NCBI RefSeq assembly: GCF_023746535.1
Contig: NZ_CP098747.1
Span: 558,001 to 622,000 of the forward strand
From: Sneathiella marina
GTDB lineage: Bacteria > Pseudomonadota > Alphaproteobacteria > Sneathiellales > Sneathiellaceae
Length of the DNA stretch: 64,000 nucleotides
Direction: 5' to 3'
The translations under genes and the position numbers were made by a program. The first letter of the stretch is position 1. Each line of letters opens with the position of its first letter. Positions 62,555 to 64,000 of the stretch are shown here, one piece after another. The notes under the pieces were generated by a model, which saw nothing but the letters and a program-made list of their open reading frames with translations, was not told the origin of the DNA and ran no database searches.

Positions 62555-63079
62555 ATGTTGAACTTACCTATTATTCTGGCGCCAAATCCAATTTTTCGTC
62601 AGAAAGCATCGAAAGTTGACAGTTTTGATGGGGCACTCCGGCAATGTATCGCCGATATGTTGGAGACATTATATGCGCATAAAGGTCTGGGGCTTGCCGG
62701 AAATATGGTTGGCGTACTAAAGCAGATCATTGTCATTGATCTGCAGACGGATGGCAAAAAAGATCCCCTTATTTTGATTAATCCGCACATTGTTGACGCG
62801 TCTGACGAAACGCAGATTTTCACCGAGGCATCGCTGAGCTATCCGGGCATTGAAGCACAAGTGCGCCGGCCAAAAAAAATAGCAGTTTCTTATTTTGATG
62901 AGATGCAAACAGCTCAGGAGCTAACGGCGGAAGGTTTTCTCGCCACGGTTATCCAGCATGAAATGGATTACCTCGATGGCAGGACATATCTGGATCAATT
63001 ATCGCGTCTGAAAAAAGATAACCTGCTGCGTCGATACAGGAAAATTCGTATATCAGTAGCCCCTGCGGGAGGGGAATAA
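62555..63079 (+). CDS. Peptide deformylase-like protein with degenerate metal site
   Basis: 174 residues from ATG 62555 (GAGG seven bases upstream; ATG 62549 is too close to it). The overall fold pattern is that of peptide deformylase, but all three catalytic motifs are altered. Motif 1 GIGLAAPQ is GLGLAGNM (44-51), motif 2 EGCLS is EASLS (91-95, so the metal-binding Cys is Ser93), and motif 3 HEMDH is HEMDY (135-139, so the second His is Tyr139). Only one of the three usual metal ligands (His135) and the catalytic Glu136 remain. It is unlikely to deformylate peptides in the normal way. It stands alone, not next to fmt. Confidence 0.85.
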   Translation: MLNLPIILAPNPIFRQKASKVDSFDGALRQCIADMLETLYAHKGLGLAGNMVGVLKQIIVIDLQTDGKKDPLILINPHIVDASDETQIFTEASLSYPGIEAQVRRPKKIAVSYFDEMQTAQELTAEGFLATVIQHEMDYLDGRTYLDQLSRLKKDNLLRRYRKIRISVAPAGGE

Positions 63080-63118
63080 AGGCCTTTGCGATGGGGATGA
63101 ACGACGGATTGGTACCCT

Positions 63119-63844
63119 TTACACGAGAGAAACTCTGCCGTCTTTCAGATCATAAACAGCCCCAACGATATCGATCTTTTTGTCATTGTAAAATTTATTG
63201 ACGATCGGTGCAGATATTTTCAATTTGGCAACTTGCTCACGGACATTTTGAACGATTGAATTGTTCAACAAATCTCCCGATTTCTCTGCTTTCGCCTTGA
63301 TTACCGCGGGTTCAATGGCAGAGATAAGTTCCGGCAGGTGCCCGGGAAGGTCGGCCTCATTCTGGAGAACATCAATTGCAGCACCCACAGCGCCGCAACT
63401 GGTATGCCCCATGACAATAACCAACGGGGTTCCCAAAAACTTGACGCCATACTCGAGGGAGGCAAGCAAGTTCGGACTCATGACGTTGCCGGCAACTCGC
63501 ATGATGAAAAGATCGCCGGGGTCCTGATCAAAGGCCATATCCGGGACGACCCGCGAGTCCGAACAGCTAAGGATCGACGCAATGGGGAATTGGGCTTTTA
63601 CCAGATTCGGACGATTGGCAGAAAAATCCTGCTGTTCAGGCATGTTAGCGACGTAGCGACCATTGCCCTCCATTAACCGGGCGAGCGCATCGGCAGGCGT
63701 AATTGCATTGGGGGCGTTATTGGCAAAAGCGGAAAACGCTCCCGTCATGCCAAATGGCGTGACGCTGGCGGCAACACCGGCCTTTAGAAGATTTCGTCGG
63801 GAAACTTGAAATTTCTGTGAAGTTTCATGGTGAAAGTCGCACAT
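63119..63844 (-). CDS. Beta-carbonic anhydrase, Tat-exported
   Basis: 241 residues. A twin-arginine signal (VSRRNLLKAGVAASVTPFGMTG, cleavage near AFANNA at about 43) places the enzyme in the periplasm. Zinc and catalytic residues: Cys94-x-Asp96-x-Arg98 in ILSCSDSRVVPD, His147 and Cys150 in VMGHTSCGAVGAA. It interconverts CO2 and bicarbonate. Exported beta-class enzymes are less common than the cytosolic ones. The AGAGAGG site is ten bases before ATG 63844. A gene of the same orientation ends 33 bases upstream. Confidence 0.92.
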   Translation of the reverse strand: MCDFHHETSQKFQVSRRNLLKAGVAASVTPFGMTGAFSAFANNAPNAITPADALARLMEGNGRYVANMPEQQDFSANRPNLVKAQFPIASILSCSDSRVVPDMAFDQDPGDLFIMRVAGNVMSPNLLASLEYGVKFLGTPLVIVMGHTSCGAVGAAIDVLQNEADLPGHLPELISAIEPAVIKAKAEKSGDLLNNSIVQNVREQVAKLKISAPIVNKFYNDKKIDIVGAVYDLKDGRVSLV

Positions 63845-63877
63845 GTAGATAAACCTCTCTCAGAAATAATCGTACTA

Positions 63878-64000
63878 TTATATTGGAAACATTCCATATA
63901 GCGCCCATCCGGTCAAGCCATCATCATGGAACATTGCAGCCTTCGCCTTGCCAATTGGGTCCTGTTTAGGGGATGATGAATTACCACTTTCAACATTTCG
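63878..64000 (-). CDS. 3' end of an unidentified gene (partial)
   Basis: A minus-strand frame is open from the window edge to TAA at 63880-63878, giving 40 C-terminal residues (…DPIGKAKAAMFHDDGLTGWA, then LYGMFPI). It ends 33 bases before the carbonic anhydrase start on the same strand, so the two may share an operon. The family is not recognised from this fragment. Confidence 0.45.
   Translation of the reverse strand, partial: RNVESGNSSSPKQDPIGKAKAAMFHDDGLTGWALYGMFPI

Noticed and set aside
62555-63079. Annotation as a functional peptide deformylase (def)
   Set aside because: The Cys and second His metal ligands are replaced by Ser and Tyr and motif 1 is altered, so the gene symbol would be misleading.

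Overview
The window looks like a chromosomal segment of a free-living, probably marine, aerobic alphaproteobacterium of moderate GC. The indications are a nadABC cluster with an NrtR-type Nudix regulator, a cyoABCD ubiquinol oxidase, a PAS_5-type single-domain protein, several acyl-CoA dehydrogenases and acyl-CoA ligases, TauD-type dioxygenases, a spermidine/putrescine-type ABC transporter and an RTX-tailed haem peroxidase. The mix resembles Sneathiella/Rhodospirillales-like genomes, but that is an impression and not a computed assignment. I see no rRNA, tRNA, CRISPR array, insertion sequence or phage gene.

Layout. 1-6487: a tightly packed plus-strand operon encoding a membrane complex: a TPR/PEGA-like anchor, a PEGA-repeat protein ending in a formylglycine-enzyme-like domain without cysteines, a 50-residue secreted or anchored peptide, a MotA/TolQ/ExbB-like channel subunit, and two paralogous proteins. 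Each paralogue joins a TolR/MotB-like transmembrane helix carrying one Asp to a coiled coil and a von Willebrand A domain. This is my main candidate for an undescribed system. 6601-15127: glpD, an RTX haem peroxidase, and a polyamine-type ABC transporter (ATPase, two permeases, Tat-exported binding protein) with strong hairpin terminators. 15128-23959: amidase plus AtzH-like gene, aquaporin Z, PAS protein, tandem thioredoxin-fold protein, SRPBCC protein, methyltransferase, acyl-CoA dehydrogenase, nitronate monooxygenase-like protein and a DDAH-type hydrolase.

23913-28532: NAD synthesis genes nadA-nadB-nadC preceded by nrtR. Three copies of one 15-bp dyad (TGCTM-N5-GAGYA) surround a good sigma70-type promoter, which suggests NrtR control. 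28650-41219: lipid or organic-acid catabolism (acyl-CoA ligase, acyl-CoA dehydrogenases, thioesterase), a DUF1989 protein, a cytosolic NMT1-like protein, two TauD-type dioxygenases, a gamma-glutamyltransferase and a hydrolase. 41230-45050: cyoABCD. 45302-49709: GFA protein, an apparently circularly permuted acyltransferase-3 membrane protein with an exported esterase, nitroreductase, and an MBL-fold lipoprotein.

49721-55982: a second catabolic cluster (amidase, CoA ligase, VOC protein with a probable ATT start, acyl-CoA dehydrogenase, alpha/beta hydrolase). 56122-58716: PadR regulator with an elaborate operator, DUF2141 protein and Tat-exported carotenoid oxygenase. 58786-64000: an EAL phosphodiesterase, a long AT-rich gap, an OmpR-type regulator whose phospho-acceptor Asp is Asn, a zinc metallopeptidase, a peptide-deformylase-like protein lacking two of its three metal ligands, a Tat-exported beta-carbonic anhydrase, and the 3' end of another gene.
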